5,801 nt of DNA from the NCBI GenBank assembly GCA_003541285.1, contig DPMS01000700.1:469-6269 (forward strand), given 5' to 3'. Origin of the DNA: Actinomycetota bacterium (GTDB lineage Bacteria; Actinomycetota; Actinomycetes; Streptosporangiales; Streptosporangiaceae). A program made the translations under genes and the position numbers. Shown here in pieces: positions 1 through 5,779 of this stretch (positions within the stretch are counted from its first letter, which is position 1; each line of letters opens with the position of its first letter). A model generated the notes under the pieces. It was not told the DNA's origin. It ran no database searches and was given only the letters and a program-made list of their open reading frames with translations.

Positions 1-245
1 GATGTTCACGTCCGCAGCCTCATTCCCGCCACGTGCGATTCGCAGTCATTATCTCAAGCCCCGGCCCGGCGCAGATCGCCCAGATCCGCACGCTGCGATC
101 GGCTGCCGCACGCCACCGGCCAGCGCCAGATCGGCGGACAGCGCACGTCATTGCACGAGAGGCAGCTCGCGGCCGGTTCGTGTTGCTCGACTGGCGTGGC
201 CGGTATCGAGCGTGTTTGCTTGCTTCTGAGGCGGCAGTGTGCGCG

Positions 246-1175
246 TTAGCTGAGGTCCGCGCGGAGCAGATCACCGGTCTTCCAGTCGCGGGCGATGACG
301 CGGCCACCGTCAAGGACGACCGCGACGAGCGGCTGCCTGCCGGTCTGGACGGTTCGGGCGAGTGTCAGCGTGTCCGGATCGATAATGGCGATGTCCGCGC
401 AGCCGGGCCGGGGAATTACCGCGAAGTCCTCGTCAGGTGGCATCCATAGGTCGCCGGCGAACATGCGGGTGCCCGGGGGCGCGTCCTGCAGGCGGATGGT
501 GCCAGTGACCGTCCAGGTGCGCCGATCGAGCCGCACGAGCGTGTCGTAGTCGACCGCCCACACCTCGGGCGCGTTCGCCCTCATGTAGGGGACGGCGTTT
601 CCGTGGCCCCCGCTCAGATCGACCCGGCGCACAGCGCCGCTGTGCGCCGGCGGGGCGACAACAAGGTGCGATGACCGTTGCACGCCGAAGACCAGCTCGC
701 CGGTTTCGGGCACCTCCCGCACCGCGATCACGGACTGGTAATCAAGGTCATACGAGCCAGCGTTGAACCAGTCGAGCCTGGCGATCACCGCGTCGACGCC
801 CGTGACCGAGATGAGGTAGTAGCCTGCCGCGCCCGTGGCGCGGTCATTCAGCCAGGCGACAAAGTGCGAGATCGCCGACGGCCACGGCGCGAGGCCATCG
901 TCGACTTTCGGCGCCCATCCGGTCACGATGACCCGTCTGAGCACGTCGGCCGGGCTGGCGAACGAGTGGGCGGTGATCTCCACGCGTGACCCGTCGAAGT
1001 GGTGAACGGCGGCGAACTCATCCCGGCCCATGTCGTGCAGGGCCAGGTGCTTGGCGTCGCTCAGCCGGACGTGGCCGGCGCGGCTAGATGCCGCGTCGAA
1101 GCGCCAGAGCGAACCGTGGTCAACCCACCCCAGGTTCGACACAGCGATCTGCCGTCCCTGATCAGTGATCAACAT
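246..1175 (-). CDS. Beta-propeller-like (YncE/YVTN-type) hypothetical protein
   Basis: This gene encodes 309 residues with an ATG start and TAA stop, and shows no signal peptide or membrane segment, so the product is probably cytoplasmic. I do not recognise a named family. The sequence is rich in short beta-strand units ending in a hydrophobic-Asp turn, as in propeller blades: VWAVDYDTLVRLDRRTW (residues 205-221) and IAIIDPDTLTLARTVQTGRQ (262-281) resemble YVTN/YncE repeats, and earlier strands are seen at 14-27, 53-70 and 119-136. A GGGAG sequence (complement of 1179-1183) lies just 3 bases from the start, which is short but supports this ATG. Related propellers act as scaffolds, binding modules or sugar/quinone enzymes; no catalytic signature is visible, so no activity is assigned. 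It is separated from its neighbours by large gaps and appears to be a single-gene unit. The reading frame is long and intact, so its being a real gene is more certain than its fold. Confidence 0.72.
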   Translation of the reverse strand: MLITDQGRQIAVSNLGWVDHGSLWRFDAASSRAGHVRLSDAKHLALHDMGRDEFAAVHHFDGSRVEITAHSFASPADVLRRVIVTGWAPKVDDGLAPWPSAISHFVAWLNDRATGAAGYYLISVTGVDAVIARLDWFNAGSYDLDYQSVIAVREVPETGELVFGVQRSSHLVVAPPAHSGAVRRVDLSGGHGNAVPYMRANAPEVWAVDYDTLVRLDRRTWTVTGTIRLQDAPPGTRMFAGDLWMPPDEDFAVIPRPGCADIAIIDPDTLTLARTVQTGRQPLVAVVLDGGRVIARDWKTGDLLRADLS

Positions 1176-1696
1176 CGGCTCCCAGCCACGACTCCGATCG
1201 TCTCACCCCGCGCTGCCCACCCGCATGCCCAGGCATGCTGCTCCTCGCTTGCGATCACGGAATGCGCAGGCGACTTGCGCGAGCAGATGCGCCATGGACC
1301 GTGGAGGCTTCGGGCGGCTACTGCTGGGCAATGCGCAGCAAGCGCAGCAATCATGATCAGGCTCGCGATCCTAACCTGACGCCCGAAGGCCGACAGCCCG
1401 ATGCTTGCGACGTTTGGGCTGCCACTCGACGCCAGGCAGGCAAGGCGGCGGCGAGCCCAGGAGGCGGCCAAGGCCGCTGCCGAGGCCGTCCCGGAGATCT
1501 TGAGCAACATCTCGCCGTAGGTGGTCTGGCCGGCCATGCTGAGCCTTTGCCTGACCGGGAGCCCAGCTGGCATGCAACTTGTTCCTTCTGCACGCGTCAA
1601 CTGACAGACACCGAGGTCGCCGGATCCGCCCGTAACGGCGGTTCCCGCACGTGACCGGCAGGGGTGCTCACTCCAGTCGGCGTGACCTCCCACCTG
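1176..1696. other. 521-bp gap without a supported gene
   Basis: Open frames cross this stretch on both strands, but their products are Arg/Cys/Ser-rich, have irregular codon use and show no domain I recognise. The only coding-like segment is a 39-codon frame on the plus strand (1401-1520), beginning MLATFGLPLDARQ and continuing as an Ala/Arg/Glu-rich helix. It has a GAAGG 11 bases upstream and GC-rich third positions, but no homolog that I know. The stretch also contains the hairpin repeat at 1622-1645. It may be decayed DNA or a regulatory gap upstream of the minus-strand propeller gene. Confidence 0.5.
1622..1645. repeat. Hairpin containing copy 1 of the CGTAACGGCGGTT repeat
   Basis: Bases 1622-1630 and 1637-1645 form a nine-pair stem with one T-T mismatch around a CGTAAC loop. 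Bases 1626-1643 match 3704-3721 at 17 of 18 positions, in the same orientation. The hairpin lies about 50 bases beyond the stop of the minus-strand gene ending at 1697, so it could work as a transcription terminator for that gene, although no U-tract follows. The distant near-identical copy argues for a dispersed repeat or a binding site as an alternative. Confidence 0.5.
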
Positions 1697-2059
1697 TCAC
1701 GCCCGATCACGAATCCGGTGACCGTTCTGGCGCAGGATGAGCAGGTCGTTGAAGCTGCCCATGCCGCCGAAAGCGCGTAGCAGATGGTCCGGGCCGTACG
1801 GGTCATCGCCGGACAACTGGTGCTGGCCGACCCGCAGCCAGGCAGCCCAGTGCTGCTCATGGTGCTCTTCCAGAAGCTCGATTGCGTCGTCAAGTAGCCG
1901 CTGCAGGGCGGCGCGGTGAACGTCCGCCTCCGGGCTGCCGGTAAACAGCAGGCTACAAGGGGCACGCGCCCCACCGGACAGCCGGATCCGCATGCTCACG
2001 AGGCGCTCACGAGGGCGCATAGCAGCAAGTTCGGCGCGGTGACGGCCCGAATCGGGCAT
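1697..2059 (-). CDS. Small conserved hypothetical protein, DUF6966-like
   Basis: The gene encodes 120 residues. The C-terminal two thirds look like a real conserved domain: a helical stretch LQRLLDDAIELLEEHHEQHW (52-71), then WAAWL, then a DDPYG turn (85-89) and the block AFGGMGSFNDLLIL (96-109) followed by NGH (112-114). This arrangement matches what I recall of the DUF6966 family, whose function is unknown; the family name is from memory. The start is uncertain. ATG at 2059 has only a run of Gs upstream, and the first 30 residues are basic and poorly conserved-looking, so an internal ATG or GTG 20-22 codons later is possible. It is divergent from the LysE gene and does not share an operon with the propeller gene 521 bp downstream. 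No catalytic residues can be named. Confidence 0.65.
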   Translation of the reverse strand: MPDSGRHRAELAAMRPRERLVSMRIRLSGGARAPCSLLFTGSPEADVHRAALQRLLDDAIELLEEHHEQHWAAWLRVGQHQLSGDDPYGPDHLLRAFGGMGSFNDLLILRQNGHRIRDRA

Positions 2060-2083
2060 CCCCCCGGCAGATGGCAGAGCAAA

Positions 2084-2092
2084 TAACGGCGG
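2084..2092. repeat. Short third copy (TAACGGCGG) of the dispersed repeat
   Basis: The nine bases TAACGGCGG match the core of the repeats at 1626-1643 and 3704-3721, in the same orientation. This copy lies 25 bases upstream of the minus-strand gene starting at 2059, in a position where a promoter or operator would be expected. The match is short and could be chance on its own. Confidence 0.3.
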
Positions 2093-2099
2093 CTCGGGA

Positions 2100-2216
2100 A
2101 TGCCCCTGGCTGGGTCTCGGCCGAGGCTCAGGGACGGTCAGCGGGCGTCCCTGGCCGGACCCGCGACCGGGGAGAGCTGCACCGGCCAGTTCCTGGCGAA
2201 GATCCTGAGCGGCTGA
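2100..2216 (+). pseudogene. Possible remnant of a UvrA-type C-terminus
   Basis: A 38-residue frame ends in ESCTGQFLAKILSG and a TGA stop. UvrA and UvrA-like ABC excinuclease subunits commonly end in S(H/Y)TG(Q/R)(F/Y)L followed by a short tail, so the last 14 residues look like the end of such a protein. The upstream part does not match UvrA in this frame. In the adjacent frame GTVSG could correspond to the GxVVAxG strand that precedes this tail, which would mean frame disruption. The stop codon runs directly into a strong hairpin (2215-2238), as a terminator would. The alternative is a meaningless short ORF, since the motif is short. No ATPase motifs remain in the window. Confidence 0.25.
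2129..2153. repeat. 8-bp inverted repeat in divergent intergenic region
   Basis: CAGGGACG (2129-2136) and CGTCCCTG (2146-2153) are perfect inverted repeats separated by nine bases. They sit between the divergently oriented genes at 2059 and 2282, so they could form an RNA hairpin or bind a dimeric regulator. No regulator gene is adjacent. Confidence 0.4.
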
Positions 2217-2238
2217 CCGGCCGGCCTGCCGGCCGGTC
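2215..2238. repeat. Perfect 11-bp GC-rich inverted repeat upstream of the LysE gene
   Basis: GACCGGCCGGC (2215-2225) and GCCGGCCGGTC (2228-2238) are perfect inverted repeats around CT. The 3' arm ends 43 bases before the exporter start codon. In RNA it would be a very stable hairpin without a following U-tract. It could be a U-less terminator for the possible gene remnant ending at 2216, an operator, or a leader structure of the exporter mRNA. The sequence alone does not decide between these. Confidence 0.55.
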
Positions 2239-2281
2239 GGGCCGGAAACGCGGATGACGAGGCGGGCGGGATCCCCGTAGC

Positions 2282-2932
2282 GTGACGCCTATGGGTGGTG
2301 TCCTGGCGACATTCGCGATCGTCGCGCTGCTGCTGTCCTTGGTCCCCGGACCTGACACGTTGCTGGTGCTGCGAAGCGGTGTGCGGGGCGGGCGCCGGCA
2401 CGCGGTCGCGGTCGCGCTGGGCTGCGCGGCCGGCTCCCTGGTGTGGGGGTCGGCCGCGGCCCTGGGGATCGCGGCGCTGCTCGCGCGCTCGGCGCAGGCG
2501 TATCAGGTGGTCAAGCTCGCCGGAGCGGTCTACCTGATCGTGCTTGGCGTCGGGACGGTGCGGTCGGCTCTGCGGGCAGGTGGGGCCGGTTTGGACACTG
2601 GCACCCCAGCCGGCGAAGCGCGGCCGCAGTCAGCGGGGGCGGGCTTCGGCATGGGGCTGACAGGCGATCTGCTGAATCCCAAGATGGGCCTGTTTTACGT
2701 CGCGATCATCCCGCAGGTGGTGCCCCGCTCCCTGCCCGTCCTCGACGGGACCCTGCTGTTCGCCGGGATAGACACCGTGGTGGCCGGGCTGTATCTGGCC
2801 CTGCTCGCCGCCGCCGCCGCGTGGGCGCTGCGATGGTTGCGGCGCGACCGCGTCCGGCGCGCGATGGAAGGCGTCACCGGGCTTTCCATGCTCGGCCTGG
2901 GCGCCCGGATCGCGCTCGGCCGCGCCGTATAA
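2282..2932 (+). CDS. LysE/RhtB-family amino-acid exporter
   Basis: This encodes a 216-residue inner-membrane transporter, the usual length for the LysE/RhtB family, which exports amino acids or related small metabolites using the membrane potential. The family hallmark PGPDTLLVLRSGVRGGRRHA lies at residues 22-41, just after the first hydrophobic helix (about 6-21). Further hydrophobic segments are at about 42-68 and 74-94, then NPKMGLFYVAIIPQVVP (132-148), 155-181 and 195-212. A hydrophilic Gly/Ala-rich loop at about 98-120 divides the two halves. I chose GTG at 2282; an ATG three codons later is also possible. The purine-rich GGCGGGCGGG around 2261-2270 is a weak, rather distant ribosome site. 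The substrate cannot be read from the sequence. The gene is monocistronic and converges on the acetyltransferase. The strong inverted repeat at 2215-2238 may influence its expression. Confidence 0.92.
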   Translation: MTPMGGVLATFAIVALLLSLVPGPDTLLVLRSGVRGGRRHAVAVALGCAAGSLVWGSAAALGIAALLARSAQAYQVVKLAGAVYLIVLGVGTVRSALRAGGAGLDTGTPAGEARPQSAGAGFGMGLTGDLLNPKMGLFYVAIIPQVVPRSLPVLDGTLLFAGIDTVVAGLYLALLAAAAAWALRWLRRDRVRRAMEGVTGLSMLGLGARIALGRAV

Positions 2933-3009
2933 CGGTGCGCTGTGCGTCCGGACGGGCCGGATGTGCTCCCACGGAGGGTATGGGGGTGCTGGCGGGAGTG
3001 TGCGGTAGG

Positions 3010-3531
3010 TCAGAGGCGGATGCGCAGTCCGGGATAGGGGCCTGGCCCGAAGCCAAGTGACCGGTACAGGCTCTCAGCCTGGCTGGTGGCGTGCAGCTCC
3101 ACTGCCAGGACCTGGTTCGCCGCGAACCAGCCGAGCAGGGCGATGGTGATCTGGCAGGCCAGGCCGCGCCGCCTCCAGCGAGGATCGGTGGACACCCACT
3201 GGATGTAACCGGCCCGGCCGCCGGGATTGGCTGGGCCGGGCAACCTGCGGGTGATCGACCCGGCCCCGGCCGCAGCGAGCCGCCCGTCTGCGGCCGCTTC
3301 CTCGGCCACAAATACCGCCACGTCGGCGCCGAGGCGGGCCGCGAGGCCGGCGCGGGCGGCCTCCCGCCAGGGACCGCCGGAGGCGTCTATGCCCATGGCC
3401 TCATACATCAGCGCGGCCAGGCGGATCACCTCTGCCGTGTCAGCGGGCGCGGCGGCCCGCACCGCGATCACCGGCCGGCCCGCGTCCGCAGCTGGTGACC
3501 CAAGATCCGCAGGTTCCACGCCAGCGGACAC
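3010..3531 (-). CDS. GNAT-family N-acetyltransferase
   Basis: The product is a GNAT enzyme that moves an acetyl group from acetyl-CoA to an amine; the acceptor is unknown. The 173 residues begin at a GTG preceded by AAGGTGG at a 10-base spacing. The same frame stays open to 3807, but those upstream residues are Arg/Cys/His-rich with no domain, so I excluded them. The fold is complete: strand 1 and helix 1 VRAAAPADTAEVIRLAALMY (24-43), central strands at about 72-93, strand 4 YIQWVSTDP (109-117), the acetyl-CoA-binding RRRGLA loop (120-125) at the start of helix 3, and the C-terminal LYRSLGF (155-161), whose Tyr is the usual general acid in the family. GTG at 3471, 20 codons later, is an alternative start. 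The gene is convergent with the LysE exporter and ends 77 bp from it. No obvious terminator with a U-tract is present between them. Confidence 0.87.
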   Translation of the reverse strand: MSAGVEPADLGSPAADAGRPVIAVRAAAPADTAEVIRLAALMYEAMGIDASGGPWREAARAGLAARLGADVAVFVAEEAAADGRLAAAGAGSITRRLPGPANPGGRAGYIQWVSTDPRWRRRGLACQITIALLGWFAANQVLAVELHATSQAESLYRSLGFGPGPYPGLRIRL

Positions 3532-3701
3532 TACCCGCCTGCCACCTTGCCAGCGACCCCCTTTCCGGCCACTGCGGTGGAACAGCCGCGCCGGTCCATG
3601 GCCGGCGAGCAGAACCTCTGGTCCGGACTCGCGCCAGCCAGGCGACAGCACCGAACACCCGGATCGGCGCGGCTGCCTGGCACACCGCGTCCCATGCCGC
3701 A

Positions 3702-3723
3702 AACCGCACGTAACGGCGGTTAC
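3702..3723. repeat. Hairpin containing copy 2 of the CGTAACGGCGGTT repeat
   Basis: Bases 3704-3721 differ from 1626-1643 at one position of 18. Two nested pairings are possible: AACCGC (3702-3707) with GCGGTT (3716-3721), or GTAAC (3710-3714) with GTTAC (3719-3723) around GGCG. The site lies about 170 bases upstream of the proposed GNAT start, on the side where that gene's promoter would be. Copy 1 can form a similar but not identical hairpin. Confidence 0.5.
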
Positions 3724-3853
3724 ACGCGCACTCCATGCCGGGTGAGAACAGGCGGTGATCGCGTGTAGAGGCTGCAAGATACGGCCAAGGCTTGGCGTCC
3801 TGTGCACGGTCGGCTGCCGTACCTAGTCTTCGGTGAGTAGTCTCCTGCAAGGC

Positions 3854-3884
3854 ATATATCCGTGAGGGGGCAAGTTAGATATAT
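3854..3884. promoter_or_regulatory. Candidate vapBC promoter/operator inverted repeat
   Basis: ATATATC (3854-3860) and GATATAT (3878-3884) form a perfect 7-bp inverted repeat with a 17-bp spacer. They are AT-rich islands in otherwise GC-rich DNA and lie just upstream of the vapB ribosome site (GGAGG, 3892-3896). VapB-VapC complexes usually repress their own promoter by binding such palindromes. TAGATA (3876-3881) could serve as a -10 element overlapped by the right arm. No clear -35 is seen. Confidence 0.5.
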
Positions 3885-3901
3885 TGGGGTGGGAGGTGGA
3901 G

Positions 3902-4111
3902 ATGGCTAAGACCCTGATTGATGTGGATGAGGGCTACCTTGCTGCTGCTCAGGAGGCGCTGCACACCGAGACGAAGAGGGACACCGTGAATGCGGCTCTG
4001 CGCGAGGTGGCTGCCCTGGCGGCCCGCCGGCGGGATCTGCAGCGGCTGGCCTCTGGCGGTCTGCCTGACCTGGAGGATGAGGAAGTGATGCGCGCCGCAT
4101 GGCGGCAGTAG
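3902..4111 (+). CDS. vapB: VapB-family antitoxin
   Basis: This is a 69-residue antitoxin that neutralises the VapC ribonuclease encoded immediately downstream and normally represses the operon with it. The N-terminus AKTLIDVDE (2-10) is the DNA-contacting beta-strand of a ribbon-helix-helix fold. It is followed by helices at about 11-20 and TKRDTVNAALREVAALA (24-40), the pattern typical of VapB proteins. The C-terminal part, basic (ARRRDLQRL) then acidic (LPDLEDEEVM) and ending RAAWRQ, is the usual flexible toxin-binding tail. ATG at 3902 is chosen because GGAGG lies 5 bases upstream; a TTG six codons earlier is in frame but lies upstream of that site. The gene overlaps vapC by 13 bases, so translation is probably coupled. 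An AT-rich inverted repeat just upstream is the likely operator. Confidence 0.88.
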   Translation: MAKTLIDVDEGYLAAAQEALHTETKRDTVNAALREVAALAARRRDLQRLASGGLPDLEDEEVMRAAWRQ

Positions 4112-4524
4112 CTGGCTATCTGGCCGACACCAGTGTCCTGGCCCGGTTGCGCCATGGGCCGGTGACCGCGGTCTTGGGCCCGCTGATCGAGGCTGGGCTG
4201 GTTGCCACATGCGGGGTCATCGAGTTCGAACTCGGGTGGGCGACCAGGAGCGCGAAAGAGTTCGATGAGCTGCGCGCGGACCGGGACGCCGGTTATGAGT
4301 GGCTGCCTACGCATGATGAGGACTGGCGGCGTGCCCTGGCGGTCCAGGTGGCGCTGTGGCGGAGCGGGCGTGTAAGGGCGGTCGGTTTCCCGGATTTGCT
4401 GGTGGCTGCCGTGGCTGAGCGGGAACGCGTCACGGTGCTCCACTACGACAGCGACTACGACCTCATTGCCCAGGTCACGGGTCAGGCAGTTCAGTGGGTG
4501 GTACCTCCAGGAACGGTTCCCTGA
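4099..4524 (+). CDS. vapC: VapC-family PIN-domain ribonuclease toxin
   Basis: This is a 141-residue PIN-domain toxin; VapC enzymes are Mg2+-dependent ribonucleases that cleave tRNA or rRNA when freed from VapB. The acidic active-site set is present: Asp10 in LADTSVLARL, Glu42 in CGVIEFELGW, Asp99 in VGFPDLLVAAVAE, and Asp117/119 in VLHYDSDYDLIA. Length and spacing are normal, so the toxin looks intact. ATG at 4099 is the first start after an in-frame stop at 4078-4080, which fixes the N-terminus. GAGGAAG at 4079-4085, inside vapB, is the nearest ribosome-site-like sequence, and its 13-base spacing suggests translational coupling with vapB. The specific RNA target cannot be predicted. The gene ends 182 bp before the decayed IS110 transposase, and no gene seems disrupted between them. 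Confidence 0.93.
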   Translation: MAAVAGYLADTSVLARLRHGPVTAVLGPLIEAGLVATCGVIEFELGWATRSAKEFDELRADRDAGYEWLPTHDEDWRRALAVQVALWRSGRVRAVGFPDLLVAAVAERERVTVLHYDSDYDLIAQVTGQAVQWVVPPGTVP

Positions 4525-4705
4525 CACATCGGCGCGTACAGCCCGAAAGTACAGCAACAGCGCCGGATCTGAGCGGACTTGAGTGCACGCCGCGGGACGC
4601 TGACCTGACCCTATAGGGGCCGGGCGTCAGGCCTGACCCCCTTCCCTGCTCAGCCCGGTGAGCTTACGTTCCGGGTGACATACGAGCTCGGGAAGGAGGC
4701 CCTCG
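4525..4705 (+). ncRNA. IS110 left-end leader; possible bridge-RNA remnant
   Basis: This 181-bp non-coding stretch precedes the transposase start. In the IS110 group, the DEDD recombinase is guided by a bridge RNA encoded in the non-coding left end, so this is where one would lie. Structure is visible: the palindrome CCCTATAGGG (4609-4618), the 12-bp palindrome GTCAGGCCTGAC (4626-4637), CCTGACC twice (4604-4610 and 4632-4638), and a CCCGG/CCGGG stem (4654-4658 with 4671-4675) just upstream of the ribosome site. I cannot assign target- or donor-binding loops by eye. The left half (about 4525-4600), with GTACAGC at 4536-4542 and 4549-4555, may instead be host DNA behind vapC. Confidence 0.3.
4601..4609. 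repeat. Direct repeat TGACCTGAC, left copy
   Basis: This is identical to 5771-5779 on the other side of the transposase. It is contiguous with the CCCTATAGGG palindrome and lies 97 bases before the transposase start. It may mark the left recombination core of the element, but chance is not excluded. Confidence 0.4.
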
Positions 4706-5705
4706 ATGTCTGTTTACGTCGGAATCGACGTCCACCGCAAGCGTTCCCAGGTGGCGGTGATCAACCAGCATGGCGAGGTACTCGCCAACCGCAACGTGCC
4801 CAACGGCGTCAAGCCGATCCTGTCCGTGATCGGCGGACTGCCGCCGGACACGCCGGCGGCGTCCGGGGCCGCGTTCGGCTGGGGGTGGCTGGTGGAGCTG
4901 CTGGAGGACTACGGCTTTGAGCCGCACCTGGTCCACCCGCTGCAGTGCAAAGCGATCGCCTCGGCGCGGCTGAAGAACGACAAGGGCCGGCGCCGCGATC
5001 CTGGCGCAGCTGCTGCGCGCGGACCTGCTGCCGGAGGCGTGGATCGGCCCCGCCCGCCGTCCGCCAGCTGCGGGCGCTGCTGCGGCACCGGGCACAGCTG
5101 GTGCGGCTGCGGACACTGCTGCGCAACCGGATCCACGCGGTCCTGGCCGATCACGGCCACGGCCGGCCCGAGGGCTGCTGGAGCGGGCCGGGCCGCCAGT
5201 GGCTCGCCTCGCTGGCGCTGCCCGCCGTCTCCCGCGAAGTCGTTGAGGACGGCCTGGCGCTAACCGGCGCGCTCCAGGAGCCGATCGGCCGGCTGGACTG
5301 GGAGGTGCACCAGCAGGCCAAAGCCGGCCCCCGGGTCAAGGTTGTCACCCAGCTCCCCGGGGTGGGCCCGTTCACCGCGCTGGTCCTGCCCGCCGAGATC
5401 GGCGACATCACCCGGTTCGGCCCGGCCCGCAAGCTGGCGTCCTGGGCCGGGCTCACCCCGGCAGTGCGCGGCAGCGACCGCACGGTCCGGCACGGGCACA
5501 TCTCCAAGCAGGGCTCGGTCTGGGTGCGGTGGGTGCTGTGCGAGGCCGCGCAGACCGCCAAGCGGCACCCGGACTACGCCGCCAGCTACCAGGACATCGC
5601 CCGCCGCCGCGGCAAGAAAATCGCCACCAGGCGATTGCCCGCAAGCTCCTCACCCGCGCCTATCACCTGCTCACCGACGCCAGCAGCGGCGGTGCGCCTC
5701 ACTAG
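4706..5705 (+). pseudogene. IS110/IS117-type transposase, frameshifted and active-site-deficient
   Basis: IS110 transposases are RuvC-like DEDD recombinases with a C-terminal Tnp domain. The start (ATG with AAGGAGG six bases upstream) and MSVYVGIDVHRKRSQ are typical. The frame moves at three places: one base is gained at 4985-4991 (after RLKNDK), one is gained in the C-run 5048-5051 (after EAWIG), and one is lost near 5629 (after GKKIAT). Following these shifts gives about 332 residues: LLRADLLPEAW, then VRQLRALLRHRAQLVRLR, PGVGPFTALVLPAEIGDI, SWAGLTP, HGHISKQGS and LLTRAYHLLTDA, ending at TAG 5703. Asp8 and Asp92 remain. The usual EAAFGW glutamate is Gly54, and the VDA aspartate expected at 95 is replaced by the first indel, so two of four catalytic acids are lost. 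The Tnp-domain serine (codon 5503-5505) is kept. The indels could be sequencing errors, but the Glu-to-Gly change is a substitution. Confidence 0.93.
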
Positions 5706-5770
5706 CCGGGAGGGCCGCCAAGCCCCGGGTAAGCTCGCGAAACCGCATGAGCCGGCCTCGCCGCGCTCGA

Positions 5771-5779
5771 TGACCTGAC
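5771..5779. repeat. Direct repeat TGACCTGAC, right copy
   Basis: This is identical to 4601-4609 and lies 65 bases after the reconstructed transposase stop. CTGAGCA (5779-5785), the reverse complement of TGCTCAG at 4647-4653, and CAGCCCGGT (5784-5792) follow directly. The right side therefore repeats several pieces of the left leader, which supports this being near the right end of the IS110 element. Confidence 0.4.

Larger units (their letters stand above)
3532..3901. other. 370-bp gap between the GNAT gene and vapBC
   Basis: No gene here is firmly supported. A minus-strand frame starting near 3850 reads through this gap and into the GNAT gene in another frame. Its middle part (about 3757-3620) contains ECACNRRYVRFAAWDAVC and GAVAWLARV, with roughly 78% G or C at third positions by my count, so it might be a decayed small gene. 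The gap also holds the second copy of the dispersed repeat (3704-3721) and, at its right end, the promoter/operator region of vapBC. Confidence 0.45.
4601..5779 (+). mobile_element. Decayed IS110-family insertion sequence, tentative ends
   Basis: The element is defined by its transposase pseudogene (4706-5705). TGACCTGAC occurs at 4601-4609 and again at 5771-5779, flanking the gene and about 1.17 kb apart. IS110 elements have no terminal inverted repeats, and recombine at short shared core sequences, so such a direct repeat is a reasonable candidate for the two ends. A second shared 9-mer, CAGCCCGGT, occurs at 4651-4659 and 5784-5792. Exact ends cannot be settled without an empty site or another copy. 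The total length fits the smaller members of the family. Confidence 0.5.

Noticed and set aside
33..449. 138-residue plus-strand frame starting with GTG
   Set aside because: Its second half is antisense to the well-supported propeller gene, and its first half has weak codon bias and no domain that I recognise.
1235..1654. 139-residue plus-strand open frame in the same gap
   Set aside because: It has Gly/Arg/Gln-rich irregular composition, no ribosome site and no known motif. It competes with other equally weak frames.
1169..1693. 174-residue minus-strand open frame across the gap
   Set aside because: It has low-complexity Ala/Ser/Arg composition, scattered Cys, no recognised domain and a poor codon pattern. 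It also overlaps the propeller start. It is probably open only because of high GC.
2443..3060. 205-residue plus-strand frame overlapping the LysE gene
   Set aside because: It is an Arg/Gly-rich shadow frame. The LysE frame has the family motif and hydrophobic helices.
3532..3807. 92-residue N-terminal extension of the GNAT protein
   Set aside because: The frame is open, but it is rich in Arg, Cys and His and has no fold. A GTG at 3531 with AAGGTGG upstream gives a normal-sized GNAT protein.
4536..4555. GTACAGC direct repeat downstream of vapC
   Set aside because: It is a 7-base repeat with a 6-base spacer that occurs only twice. It is too short to call an iteron or attachment site.
4664..5160. 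Minus-strand frames opposite the transposase
   Set aside because: They are shadows of the IS110 coding sequence with Pro/Arg/Ala-rich composition and no independent support.
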